Part shown: in pieces, positions 43,802 to 55,973 of the stretch
Layout of the letters: the number at the start of each line of letters is the position of its first letter
How positions within the stretch are numbered: position 1 is the first letter of the stretch
Origin: Bimastos eiseni
Taxonomy: Eukaryota; Annelida; Clitellata; Crassiclitellata; Lumbricidae
Direction of reading: 5' to 3'
Assembly: GCA_959347315.1 (NCBI GenBank)
Contig: OY365809.1
Coordinates: forward strand, 2,645,953-2,709,952
Length of the DNA: 64,000 nt
The notes under the pieces: generated by a model
The model's database searches: none
What the model was told of the DNA's origin: nothing
The model's input: the letters and a program-made list of their open reading frames with translations, nothing else
Program-made: the position numbers and the translations under genes

Positions 43802-45533
43802 GTGACGGAGTCAGATTCATTCATTCACTCATTACAGAGATTTATAAAGCGCCCCTTCAAGGCTACTACTCAGGAGCGCTCCCGACTCGCCAACAGGAGC
43901 ATCTTCCAGAGCGAGGGGCCAACCACTGAGAAGGCACGATTCTGTTTGGTAGTTGTACGGGAAAGTTGGACAATGAGCATGCCTCGCTCAGTAGAGCGTA
44001 GAGAGCGGCGACCTGGTAAACTCAAAGTAGAGTAACCGAGATCGCGAAGATAGGCAGAGGCGAGACTCAGCAAGGACCGCCATACCAAAGAGATGATACG
44101 GTACGAGATTCGCTGTTGGAGGGGGAGCCAGTGGAGCACATCCAGTATATAGCCGTATATATATCCAAATTTGGAAATGCGTCCAACAAGACGTGCAGCA
44201 GAACGCAAAACCCGCTCCAGGCACCGCAAACCCTCAGCTGGAAGGCCTGCATAGAGTGGGCAACAGTAATCCAGTCGGGCAGTAATGAAGGCGTGAACAA
44301 GGGTAGCTGTGGCGTCTGGAGTTAGCGAGCGGGAAACAGTTCGAAGCTGACGCAACTGGTAGTATGAATTACGGCAAAGTCGAGGAATAAGAGAGGCAAA
44401 GGTGAGCTCTTGGTCTAACATGACTCCAAGGTCCCGGACAACAGAGGAAAATGCAAAGAGGGTGAAATCAGCAGCAATGGCAGTTAGATCAAGCTTCATA
44501 AGCTGCTGGCGAGTGCTAAGCCAGATAAATTGGGTTTGTTGGGGATTGAGTCGCAGGCGGTTTGACGCCATCTAAGTCTCGAGGGCATCCAGCCTTAGGC
44601 TCATTGCCCGAACAGCAGTAGAGGAATTAGAAGCCAAGCAATGTAAGTAGGTTTGGACGTCATCAGCGTACTGGTGACCCAGCACAGCAGTGGCATTAAG
44701 GACAGAAGCATTCTCAGCAGTGTAGATGATATACAGAAGGGGTCCTAGCACAGAGCACAAGCTAAGAAAGTTACCAAACAGTCCAAATGAAATCTCTAGC
44801 CGCTTAAGCAAGATGTCATGATCGACAGTGTCAAAAGCGGTACTGACGTCAAACAAAGCCAGTAAAGTAAGCTGCTAATTATCGATAGCCCCATAAATGT
44901 CGGAAAGGAGACGAAGTGCCAGCGCCTCGGTAGAAAGCCGGATTGGCGTTCCGGAAGCAACTTATTCAACTCTAAATAAACAGTGAGCTGGTAGACGACT
45001 ATCTTTTCAATTACTTTCGATATGAATGTTACATTTGCAATAGGTCGAAATTTGGCAGGGTCATATGAATCAAGTCCACCGTGCTTGAGGATAGGAATCA
45101 GAATTGAGCGCTTCTGAGACGGCGGTAGAGCTCCATCCTGAATGGATCGGTTACAGAGGAAGGTTAGAAACGGGGGTAGAATGTCAACAAACTCTTGGAG
45201 TTGAAACGTCGGAAGGGGGTCAGGTTCACAGGATTTTGGCGGAGAGGTCATGATGATGCGGTGTAGCTGAGCATTGGTAATGGGAACCATGGCAGAAAGT
45301 TTGCAGTCAATTGGGTGGAAAACTGGTGGTGTAAAGTCAGCGGTGCCTTGTCGGATGCAGGCAACCTTAGCGGTGAAGGGAGCCAGAAAGTCATTAGCCG
45401 CGAAAGATGGAGCATCAGTCTGTCTGTCAGCGTGGCACCGGCCCCGAACGGAATATAAGGACCCGTGTGACTGACCTCTTCCCTGGAAGGGATTAATAAA
45501 AGCCTTACGATGAAAGACAAAGTGTTGTATCAT
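43802..45533 (-). mobile_element. LINE (L2/CR1-like), 5'-truncated, longest copy in window
   Basis: Minus-strand frames in order: SILIPILKHGG and FRPIANVTFISKVIEKIVV (RT blocks 1-2, about 45000-45110), LPERQSGF, then after a frameshift FDVSTAFDTVDHDILLKRL (palm), SVLGPLLYIIYTAE, HQYADDVQTYLH with the YADD catalytic motif (about 44650-44690), a stop, and a long thumb/C-terminal frame (44571-43870) with LRLNPQQTQFIWL and RDLGVMLDQELTF. About 30 residues between HDILLKRL and VLGPLLY are missing. The 3' end reads TAGCCTTGAAGGGGCGC, TTTATAAATCTCTGTAATG and a GAATGA tail at 43802-43840. It is inactive owing to frameshift, deletion and stop; no endonuclease domain remains. Confidence 0.85.
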
Positions 45534-45589
45534 AATATGTTATTAAACACAAAACATTTGACATTGCATATTCTATTCTTCTATTAAAT

Positions 45590-45680
45590 CGGTCCTCTTG
45601 GGCCGTGGTTACACTAGGAGAGCCTCTGAGACTTACAAAATAGGCGCTATATCAAGTCTAATTGATTGATTGCAATACGA
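45590..45680 (+). mobile_element. LINE/SINE 3' end fragment
   Basis: AGGAGAGCCTCTGAGACTTAC, TAGGCGCTATATCAAG and an ATTGATTGATTG tail follow the L2-type 3' layout. Confidence 0.6.
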
Positions 45681-46086
45681 TGTATACCACACTGTAATAT
45701 ACTCCATAGTATTGCACTGCATTTTTGCATTACATTATGATGATAAGTATTATGCTGCATAGCATTGTATTGAATTTCTCTTTGTCTACATGTATAGTCT
45801 ATAGTAAGTCTTCGCTGGCCAATCGCATCAGTTACAGCGAGTTCTCGTGTCGCAGTTCTATTACTTTCAACCGATTAAATTGGTTTTGTCTGAAACTAGA
45901 ACAACGGTTGCCCTCGTTAGCTGCAACGGTTAAAGCTAACGTCCCGTGCGCATCTGTGTGGGAGGATGTCGATTCGTCTGTCAATCGTGGCACAATTCAT
46001 AATTTTGAAAAACGAGCACGCATCAAAGTGCAACAATTCAAACGGGCGGCGATTGTAACAATGCATAATTACATATTCAATGATGG
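45681..46086. other. gene-less stretch
   Basis: A 137-codon plus-strand frame (45725-46138) covers ordinary sequence and ends in a GGAT repeat. I recognise no family or splice structure and do not call it. Confidence 0.3.
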
Positions 46087-46205
46087 TTGGACGGACGGAC
46101 GGACGGATAGACAGATGGATGGATGGATGGATGGATAGACAGATGGATGGATGGATGGATGGATAGACAGATGGATGGATGGATGGATGGATAGACAGAT
46201 GGATA
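46087..46205. repeat. GGAT/GGAC microsatellite
   Basis: GGAC, then GGAT tetranucleotides with AGACAGAT interruptions that recur every 36-40 bases, giving a higher-order repeat. A second run lies at 46320-46375. Confidence 0.95.
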
Positions 46206-46375
46206 TTGATGGGTTGGAGGGTGAGTGAGTGTGCAACAATGCGCCTATCTTGGCCTGAGACTATCTCTTTATACTACACACATAACAAGACAGGCAAAAT
46301 AACCTTGAAACTTCGCACGATGGACGGACGGACGGACGGACGGACGGACGGATGGATGGACGGATGGATGGATCG

Positions 46376-46924
46376 GGGTTAAATTTCACTCAAATCGCCT
46401 GTGATTCAACTGTGCAACGCCGTTCGCAGAATCGTTTATGCATCCATAATTGCTGACCTAATTAGTTGTAACTTCATACAGCGCAAAATAAGGATGTCTA
46501 TGAAAAAATTGTCTATAGCGTTAGCTGGCAAGATGTGTGATCCTGTGAGAGTTTGGGGTTTTTAGAACACCCTATTGAAACATACAAGTGTATTTGATAT
46601 TGCCTACATTCCAAAGTACAGAACAAAATCAAATGTGGCTGTCAACATATGCATATCAAATGTATTTAAGTATCCATATGTACATACATACAATTATGTA
46701 CACATACTGTGACATACATAGGCCTTATGTGTACGCATGTACATACTGCAAGCACATGTAAATACATACACAAACATAGATACAGAAATATACACTTTCA
46801 CACATATACAATATTATACACACGCATGCACAAACAATCCATACATATTATATATACATTTTGGGGTGCCCTAAACACAGAAATCTTCTAAAGTTAAGAC
46901 GGAGATATTGAATGAGGGGAAGAG
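46376..46924. other. gene-less stretch
   Basis: AT-rich, with ACATACA words at 46680-46850. No gene was recognised. Confidence 0.35.
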
Positions 46925-46983
46925 AGGGATAAAGACAGATAGGAGGAAAAACAGACAGACAGACAGAGAGAGAAAGAGAGACC

Positions 46984-47033
<50 letters not shown>

Positions 47034-47340
47034 CAGACAGACAGACAGAGAGAGAGGGTGAGATGTGGAGAGAGAGATAGAGACAGACATACACACATAC
47101 ATACATACATACATACCTACATACATACATAGAGACAGAGACAAATACAGAGAGACTGAGATAAACAGAGAGCAGTAGTAAGAGATAGGGAGTGACAGAC
47201 AGATAGACAGAGACAGAGTGACTTAGAGACAGAAAGGCAGACAGACAGAGACAGACAGACAGGGACAGAGACAGAGATTGAGAGAAATAAAGAGGAGATT
47301 GAGATTGAGGTGGAGAGAGAGAGAGAGAGAGAGAAAGAGT
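46925..47340. repeat. GA/GACA/ATAC microsatellite complex
   Basis: GACA, GA and CATA repeats over about 415 bases. It adjoins a minus-strand LINE fragment, whose reading frame it interrupts. Leucine/serine-rich frames here are artefacts. Confidence 0.95.
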
Positions 47341-47470
47341 GATCACTTGGAGTTGAAGAAGATGGTAATAACAGCTTCAAATGCCTGGAGTCACGTGTTG
47401 GCAGAAACTAAGTTCTCTGTCAGTAGCGACACCCAGATCACAGATAGTTATTATCGCAGGGAATACTTGA
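47341..47470 (-). mobile_element. LINE RT fragment (DLGV...CYYHL)
   Basis: The minus strand reads TICDLGVATDRELSFCQHV, one stop, then SCYYHLLQLQVIT. This is the conserved VRDLGVxxDxxLxxxxHI...SCYYHLRQLR segment of L2/CR1 LINEs. It is cut off by the GA microsatellite on its 3' side. Confidence 0.7.
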
Positions 47471-48120
47471 ACTGCTGCATCTACCTGTTGCCCAATATCA
47501 AACTGTAAAGGGTAGGTCCTGTTAGCGGGACGCATCAGTCCCTTAGGGATTTACTTTCCCTATTGTCCCTCTTATTACCGTTTGTTCATGCATTCTTATT
47601 CTTGTGTTTAATTGTTTGAGATGGATAATAAAACAATGTGGTTATGGTTAAGGTTATGGTCAATACCCTTAAGAATGATTTAATGGTGGACTCATACATG
47701 TATATGCTATTGCACCTGGAATATGCCAGTTTCTAGCAGTTACTCCACTCATCAACAGCATGATGCCCTGCAACAGTTTTGAGGAACTGACGGAGTATGT
47801 TCTTTATTACTTTATTATTATGAAAACAAAGTGAATGAATCAATATTATTGTAGTTAAATATGGCCTAGCATTGACCACCGCATGCTTTCGCTTATATGG
47901 CGAACATTTTACTTAAAAGAGGTGTGCAATTATTTTTAGCTGTCCACGTGAACGGATTTCTTGTCAAATCGCTTGTATTCAGATTCAATTCAGTCCTGAT
48001 CCAAGCAGCAAAAGCAGTCCTTTGCACACCTTCAAGTGCAACAATGAACTTATTAGTAGTAGGCCAACCTACACGTCCAATAATAATTCGCTATCTCATG
48101 ACTGCTAGAATACCTTATTC
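47471..48120. other. gene-less stretch
   Basis: No gene. TTTGCACACCTTCAAGTGCAA near 48017 belongs to the dispersed ACACCTT family. A related block GCAGCAAAAGCAATTCTTTAC occurs at 49038-49085. Confidence 0.35.
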
Positions 48121-48830
48121 TCTGCCTTTGTCACCAACCGACTTCAACATTGCTGCTCTGTTTTGGTTGGCCTGCCCCAAAAACTGATAGCCAGGTCTCG
48201 GCCAGGGTTCTTAGCTCTGCTACCCGCCTCATTGCATGGGCGCTTTTCTAAATACACTTCTGCAGTATCGGGCAACATGCCTGAATCTTTGCACTGGCTT
48301 CCCGACTCGTAACGTGGTAACTAAACCCCGCAAGCATGCAGGTCGAACTGCGTGCTGTTTCTCGTTCCCTATCTCATACCGCTGCTGTACCCTTGTGACC
48401 TAGTCCATGCCCTTGTCATCAGCCGACTTAACGTATCAGCTATAGAAATAGCCGCTCTGCTCCGACCTATCTGCGGGATCATTACTGCCCTGTTTCAGCT
48501 CTGCAGTGGTTGGTCGTCGAGCACTTCCTTCTTCCTCTGGTTGCGAGCATCTGGTGCCCCATGCGAGCACCTCGACCAAACTGCAACAGCGCCTCCCCTG
48601 CTCAGTTGTTGGCTCTTTCACTTTCAACACACTCCCTTCGAGACGAGACTGTTGCCAAAGAGTAATGCGCCTTTGTTTTACAAGTTGCTTGAGACATGCC
48701 TGTATCGTTGTGACTGGGGTCACTGGCTTGAAGCCCCTACGCCGTTGGCTAATTAGGAAGGCGTAATATAAATGTTAAAATTAATAAATGAGTGAATGAA
48801 TGAATGAACGGATATGATTGAATGAATTAA
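48121..48830 (+). mobile_element. LINE 3' remnant (EMRLLPRSN/ALPSS subfamily)
   Basis: Broken frames give DFNIAALFWLACPKN followed by LIA-type text (the DYCNSLLxGLPxxLI block), later VVGRRALPSSSGCEHLVPHA, and finally AAGGCGTAATATAAATG with a GAATGA tail. It is the same subfamily as 12718-13003. Stops and frameshifts throughout. Confidence 0.7.
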
Positions 48831-49530
48831 TTAATTAATTTATTAATTGATGAGTGTCTGGTGGCAGCGGGGACCATTTTCGGCAACTTATACGTGGATT
48901 ATTTACGCGACAAATAAAATTATTATTTATAAATTATAGGACGAATACTTTCCTTAAAAGAGGTATGTTGTTATTATTAGACTATTCACAGCTTGACCAC
49001 ACGAACTGCTTTTATTGTCATTCAATCCAATCCTTATCCAAGCAGCAAAAGCAATTCTTTACACACCGTTTAAGTGTAATAATAGCCCTATTAGTGGTAC
49101 CTAAACCCATCAAGCATGCCAGTCAGCGTTGGTGACATTAGATGCATAGAGTAATGGGAGCCCTGCGCTGCTGCCGACAGTCGAGTCCCACTCCTGTATA
49201 ATAACTTGACATCATTCGTTCATATTATGTCTGTAATCGTACTGAGGTCTGTCAGTTTGACCAAAACGGAAATGTTTCTCGTCAATAGTATTGTACAGTG
49301 TTCTATTGAAAATTAGTAGCATTACATTAGATCGCATTACTGACAGACATGGACCTCTCATCGTTCCAGCAGTCAAGCTCCTCTATTGCGTCGATAACAT
49401 TGCGTTGGCCTTGACTTAACGGAAACGATCGTCAATAGAATTCTAAGCAGAAGTGTTTGTTTTCGAAGCATAAGATTAACGAGAGCCTTCGACATTTGGT
49501 AATTACCACAGCCGCACATTGAAGCTTTAG
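48831..49530. other. gene-less stretch
   Basis: Contains a second copy (about 48930-49100) of the 47.93-48.07 kb text (AAAAGAGGTATGTTGTTATT, AGCAGCAAAAGCAATTC). No exon of the neighbouring bHLH gene was found here on the minus strand. Confidence 0.4.
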
Positions 49531-49534
49531 AATA

Positions 49535-49630
49535 TATATATACATATATATATATATTATATATTATATATATATATATATTGCATAGACATACAATTAC
49601 CTCTCTGATGAGAAAGACGGAGACAGATAA

Positions 49631-49663
<33 letters not shown>

Positions 49664-49770
49664 GACTGAGACAGAGAGTGAGAGAGACGGGCGGACGGAC
49701 AGACAGAAGCAGGGAGGCAGAGATACAGAGATACGCAGACTTAGAAAGAAGGAGGGAGAGAGAGAAGAAG
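49535..49770. repeat. TA run followed by GA/GACA microsatellite
   Basis: TA dinucleotides to about 49582, then GA and GACA runs from 49627. Frames over it are artefacts. Confidence 0.95.
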
Positions 49771-49927
49771 ACATCTCTGCACACATTTCATGCTCTCATT
49801 CATTTTATCAATCAATCGATCCATTGATTGATTTATTTATTTAATTATAATGTAATTATATTCATATATTTATATATCCGTTTATTCATCCAACTCTCTC
49901 ATTCTATTCATCCATCTATCTACCCAC

Positions 49928-50022
49928 CCATCTTTCCATCTCTCTATCATCTATCTACCCATCTTTCCATCTCTCTATCATCTATCTACCCATCTTTCCA
50001 TCTCTCTATCATCAATCGATCC
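49928..50022. repeat. 31-base minisatellite, three units
   Basis: The unit CATCTTTCCATCTCTCTATC plus ATCTATCTACC repeats three times almost perfectly in the presumed first intron of the bHLH gene. Confidence 0.9.
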
Positions 50023-50117
50023 ATCTTTCTGCATTTTCATCTATCAATCAATCTCTCCATCTACCCATCAATCAAAAATCACCATCCGTCAGCGAATAAT
50101 CAAATCCATCCACTCAC

Positions 50118-51236
50118 CAGAAAATCCTTGTCACTGATTGGAGATGAGTCATTCTCATTACTGGTCTCATCCTCCTCATCCTCATCATCCTCGTCATCCT
50201 CATCCTCAGTAGCCATCGCTGAGCAGCCCCCAACAGCGCCTGCTCCTGCTCTGAGAGCAGCCACGGCGGCCAACGAGGACGATACGGCCGATCGCGACCT
50301 CCCACCGTTCGTGCCCCTCAACAGTTCTTCAAGCGCCTCGATGTAGTCTATAGCATGACGTAGTATTTCTACCTTCGGGAGTCTCTGGCTAGGGTTGGGA
50401 CACGTCCGTCTCTTCAGGGTCTCAAATGCCTCGTTCACCTTCCTCAGGCGCCGTCTCTCCCGCATCGTTGCAGCCTTTCGACGGTCGACGGCAACGGACT
50501 TTCGCTTACAGGCCTTGCAAGCCCAGACGAGGCACTGGCGGTCGGCGGAGTCGCCGTGGCAGCCGGGGGCCAGGATGTGCGGAGGATCTGCGGGTACAAT
50601 CCCTCCTTGATTGGGTCGGAAGGGGGTCGTTTCCTCGCAGTCTGTTGGTTCTGTCTTCGTGCCAGAGGGACTGGGATTCGAGTCCCTGGTGAGGCGCCTT
50701 CGAGGGGGCTTGACCTTGACCGTTGATTCGTCGGAGGCAAGTTCCTCTCGTCGGGTCACGAATCCGCCGTGACCTTTCGCGACCTGGCCACCCAAATACC
50801 CAGCGTCGTTCTCGGGGCTGTTGGTTGAAGGACTACCGATCGAGGAGGAAGGTGGGAGAAAACGCAGAGAATCCGGTTCGATCACGGGGGTACGAGCATA
50901 CGGGGGCTCGTACCCTGGGATGAACGCGTTCACCCCTTCCTTTGGGGCCGAGCCGTTCTGGATGTACCCGCGACCGTGCAACGGGGTGTAGTGTGCCCCC
51001 TGCGGCGGGGCGAAGAAACCTCCCCCGAATACTCCACACGACTGGGGAAACGACAGACACCCCGTCATCTGGGTACTGTCTGGCGCGGCGTAGCGCATTT
51101 CCTGTAGGACAGGAAGTGATTGTAGGACCACTTCCGGCTGCGACGGGTGCTGGAGGGTATATCCGGTGAAGGCGCCGTTGATTCCCGCACCGGTACCAGA
51201 AATTGGCTCGAATCGACAGCTTCCCATGTCGGCCAT
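50118..51236 (-). CDS. MyoD/Myf-family myogenic bHLH factor, first coding exon
   Basis: Transcription factor of the myogenic regulatory family, expected to bind E-boxes (CANNTG) with an E-protein in muscle nuclei. The exon encodes 373 residues. The Cys/His-rich domain [12 protein letters not shown] is at about 235-246, with the tryptophan known in this family for PBX contact. The basic region [13 protein letters not shown] at about 251-263 keeps the Ala-Thr pair, and the lysine of LRKVNEAF (266) completes the myogenic code. The helix-loop-helix ends near EALEELL (about 306). An acidic run ([13 protein letters not shown], about 345-357) and serine-rich [11 protein letters not shown] follow. 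The frame ends at a CTG^GTGAGT donor (intron from 50117) in phase 0, roughly where vertebrate MyoD exon 1 ends. The ATG at 51236 is preceded by an in-frame stop and has purine at -3 and G at +4; the next ATG (51227) is an alternative. Later exons with the C-terminal helix were not found in the window. Confidence 0.93.
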
Positions 51237-51420
51237 CACTTCGAGTGACGTCACTGGTATCGTAGGTCGTGTTCCGCTGATAACTTAACGTCTGCCTCGC
51301 TTAACATCGTCGCCCTGCCTCATCAGCTGCCGCGGCCCATACAGCCGGTCCTGTCAATCATGCTGTCAATCAAGTCACCTCCAGCAAATGGTCTACAAAG
51401 CCACGCCCACGGACACGTTT
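51237..51420 (-). promoter_or_regulatory. proximal upstream region of the myogenic bHLH gene
   Basis: On the gene strand, TGATTGACAG occurs twice (51372-51363 and 51360-51351), separated by two bases, 115-136 bases before the ATG. This decamer is the known PBX-MEIS composite site. A CAGCTG E-box lies at 51324-51329, another CANNTG (CAAATG) at 51385-51390, and a perfect CRE palindrome TGACGTCA at 51246-51253, in the likely 5' UTR. A GC-rich CCACGCCCAC word is at 51401-51410. No TATA box was seen, so the transcription start is not placed. Confidence 0.6.
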
Positions 51421-51668
51421 TTTGACGTGCGATCATCGTAGTGCACTTTTTACGTTACCCAAAGTATTATGTACGTAATTGACTGCAACAGTAATGTAAT
51501 GAAAATTTACATGGATAGTGATGTTCACGATGAGATGTATAACGAAAAGGTCGCCTTGCATGGCTGCCAACGGTTAAATTCGACATCTGTAATAACTTGT
51601 CATCATTCTTTCACACTGTGCTTGTATATGCATACTGCGGTTTGTCAGTAAGTCTATGACATTAAACG
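51421..51668. other. gene-less stretch upstream of the bHLH gene
   Basis: AT-rich sequence between the promoter region and the hAT element. No additional motif clusters were recognised. Confidence 0.35.
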
Positions 51669-52501
51669 AATATGATCAGTGTTGTATGCAAGACTTGAAA
51701 CTTCAAGACCAAAACGAGACCGAGACAATGAGGTGCCGAGACCGAGACCGAGTCAGTGAGGTACCATGACCGAGACCGAGACTGAGACACTACGTTCAAT
51801 TCAGTACGAGACAGTAAAAGACAAGTGATCCTATATAAAATGCTGCAAAATATTAATGTATCAGTTTTCTGGAATAAGGTTCATTTGTAAATTCAATTTG
51901 AAACCTATTATGTATATAGTACTAATTCCTTTTTTAAATTGTCGTGTTTTATCTTTTTCGATATCTCTTCGTCGGTCTATCTTCTTAATAGTATAAATAG
52001 AGCCTTTTTGAAATTTCCTAGACGATTTTAAACAAGCAAATTCGATACCAAATACCAAACGAAATTAAAATGGTTGCGCATATCCTTATACTCACCCTGA
52101 GAAACTCGAAGTTGTTCCGATCGTTTCGATTATGATGGTGTTACATCAATGACCAACGACACGGCATAGCTATTGTTTGTCAATAATTTCAAATTGCGTA
52201 AAAGGAAACTTAGCAATTGCAGGTTCTCTCTCAGACATTTTTCCATTTTAAGATAATTGAATTGATTTCAGTATCATATGACTCGCGCGTTAGTCAGAAT
52301 TAGGCCTACTGTTTCTCGTATACCGGTTTCAGTTTTAGCGCAAGATTTTAAGACAGTTCACGCGAAACTTGTCGAGACAGCTTGTTCGAGACAGAACAAG
52401 ACTTTCCCTCCAAGACAGTTTCTAAAAATTCGAGACTCTACCGAGAGACCGAGACTGAGACACTAAAAACTGTCTCGAGACCATACAACTCTGAATATGA
52501 T
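51669..52501. mobile_element. nonautonomous hAT-like transposon with perfect 8-bp target duplication
   Basis: The element spans 51677-52493 (817 bases). The ends CAGTGTTGTATG and (minus strand) CAGAGTTGTATG are terminal inverted repeats with one mismatch in 12. The identical 8-mer AATATGAT flanks both sides (51669-51676 and 52494-52501), the target-site duplication length of hAT elements. Subterminal regions are rich in GAGACCGAGAC words (51712-51790, 52440-52462). No transposase frame was found, so it needs a helper. It sits about 0.4 kb upstream of the myogenic bHLH start codon. Confidence 0.88.
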
Positions 52502-52762
52502 TGTGGTTATAATTATAGAATTGACTCCTGGATGTTGACCTGGGACGAACGTGAACTGACCAGCCTTTGTTCTATTCAGCTGTTTGAATTAATTGGATCA
52601 ATAAACTGAGCTTTGCTTCAGGTTCTTGGATTCTTTAGAAGTCTTTACTTTAAGATTACCTTCATGGTTATGAACGAACAATGAGTGGTGTATAAAGGTA
52701 TACCAATACCATCACGAACAATGATAATAACAATGATACTGATAAGAAGAAAAACGATCACT

Positions 52763-53837
<1,075 letters not shown>

Positions 53838-54619
53838 CGATTGTAAAATAATAATTAATAGTAATCATTTTAGAATAAGATAATGACTGTTTTTCATTGC
53901 TCTGGGTACTACAACTGTTTTGCTGCTATTAATATAAATATATAAATAATAATTATCATTATTATTAAAATAGTCAAAAATCATTATTATTTGGTGCTCT
54001 TGTTAGCATAATAATACTAATAACGATAACTGTTTTAAAACCTCTAACACTTCACCACATTATCCCAAACAATCTCACACAACACTACATCACACCGCGT
54101 CGCACCAAACTACGCTGTAGTATAGGGCTTATATACACCAAACTTCAATACAATATTATACATTTAATAACCCCACTTAAAACTATGCAGACTTTAATCA
54201 AACAATTCAACGTTATACTCCAATGATTGATGCGTTGCCAACAACCTAATGGTAAAGTCATAGTCAATTAAATAAGTTACCTCCATAAACCGTTGAGTTA
54301 ATCGCGTTGTCATACAGTGGCAAAACGACCGCTAACACACCACAGTTAAACTGTTGATTTTCAAATAAATAAGCGCACGTCTGCGTTCAGACATCGTAAA
54401 AACTTATCAGGCGGCCATTTCAGTCTTAAACTAGATACATCATGATACACGTCCAACATAATTTACAATGTCATTGATTAGAATTGACTTGTGGCGGCGC
54501 CATATTTGAAGCTAGTGCAGCAACGAATGCTACAATATACGATATATTCATTTAACTATTATGCATCTGTCTTCGCGTACGCATTAATGTATTGTATGAG
54601 TCACCGTAGGCTAATGCAA
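53838..54619. other. gene-less stretch
   Basis: AT-rich. No exon or classified repeat was recognised. Confidence 0.3.
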
Positions 54620-54655
<36 letters not shown>

Positions 54656-54667
54656 AATATATATATA
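54620..54667. repeat. TA microsatellite
   Basis: TA dinucleotides with two AATAT interruptions. Confidence 0.95.
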
Positions 54668-55970
54668 GGCAAATTATAGATAAAATTTAAATACATATGT
54701 ACTTCAGTTGAATATATATGCCTATAGTGTTCACTCAGTAAGCAGCTATATCCTAACTGAACATGCAACAAAAGACATGTATAGTCTTTACAATGACATC
54801 CAATGGAAGCAGTATAAAGTTTTTCTGAACAACCAGAACATGTACATATAGATATCGTACGCATGATGCATTAGATGTCGCCATCCAATAATAATTATCT
54901 TCCTTTAATGACATTCAAATTTATACAGTCGCAGTATGACTGCAGATATAGTATGAACGGGTGATCACAGGTTATTACAGGAGTCGAATATGACTATACG
55001 ACAGCCATGCAAGGCGATCATCATGTTATTCATCTACCGTGACCGTATCAAACAGTTAGATATCCTGTTATCAAGGATAGTTGACGTAAGTATACTAAAA
55101 CTTTCCTGCATAGTTCACACAGCTGTTAGCGGTGATATTGTGGCAGATATTGTGTGAGAGAATTCACAGTTTAATGACAGCTTAATAATTATGATAACAT
55201 AGACAGTTGTCGCCTGCTTGAGTACTATTATTGGGCTGTTTTCGATTAACTTAGAAAAAATATGAAGACATATAGTTGTGGAGGAAGCGAAATAAAGGTG
55301 TCTAAATGTAAATAAAGTTGACGGTGGGCTTTGGTCATATTAATTATGATGCTGCGTCGTCAAACGTCTGCTAACTGAACTGTATACAAATCAATCACGT
55401 AAAGTAGTCAGGTTTTGCTGCAGTATTAGTCGTAATACAACAGACTCCTAATTGGTTAATCTCCAAATGGATTGTGAATCAGTTATTATCACGACTGACT
55501 CGTTAAACAGTGCAAAAGACATTCACTCTCGAACATCGGCTAATAGGTTGCGTGCATTTTTATCCAGTCTATGGGATGACAAATTGTTCTATTTTATTGC
55601 CCCTTTCTCTGTATTTTTGTTCTCAAGATACACAACTTCAATGTCCAGCTCATTGAAGGGTGCCTCCCAATGCGAGCTATGTAACATTGAAATGGCAGTT
55701 TTCAATCTCTTCAGCAGCACTATAAAAAATCTCCCGATTTAAAATTTTCTCGAAGATTTGTCATCACTTTTCATATCAGATTGATCACCTAAATAGGTTG
55801 GCTAGTTTCCTAATAGGTCCTGATGTTTGCAACTTTAACATCGTCGCTTTCACTCTTATCCATTAAAAGCTGTGTCACTAGCCAAATTGGTGTTCGGAAA
55901 TCATAGAGCGAGTTCCCTTCTGTGTTCATTAAAAACTGCACCAGTCTTATAACTTTTCCATTATAAATAA
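54668..55970. other. gene-less stretch
   Basis: A 96-codon plus-strand frame (55452-55742) includes IITTDSLNSAKDI, which loosely resembles the TDSxxA segment of LINE RNase H. It precedes a minus-strand LINE fragment, so the resemblance may be chance. No gene is called. Confidence 0.3.
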
Positions 55971-55973
55971 GGT

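Noticed and set aside
45725..46138. 137-codon plus-strand frame
   Set aside because: No recognisable family, no splice evidence, and it runs into a GGAT microsatellite.
46848..47380. Overlapping leucine/serine-rich frames on the minus strand
   Set aside because: Produced by GA and CATA microsatellites.
49373..49786. Possible second exon of the bHLH gene on the minus strand
   Set aside because: The peptide VIDAIEELD was noticed near 49390, but it does not match the C-terminal helix of the family well and has no convincing splice sites.
50395..51169. Plus-strand and off-frame reading frames across the bHLH exon
   Set aside because: They are shadows of the GC-rich coding exon on the other strand.
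50100..51254. Start of the bHLH frame at 51254 and its end at 50100
   Set aside because: Position 51254 is a GTG codon, not ATG. The last residues before 50100 read through a consensus GTGAGT splice donor, so the exon is taken as 51236-50118.
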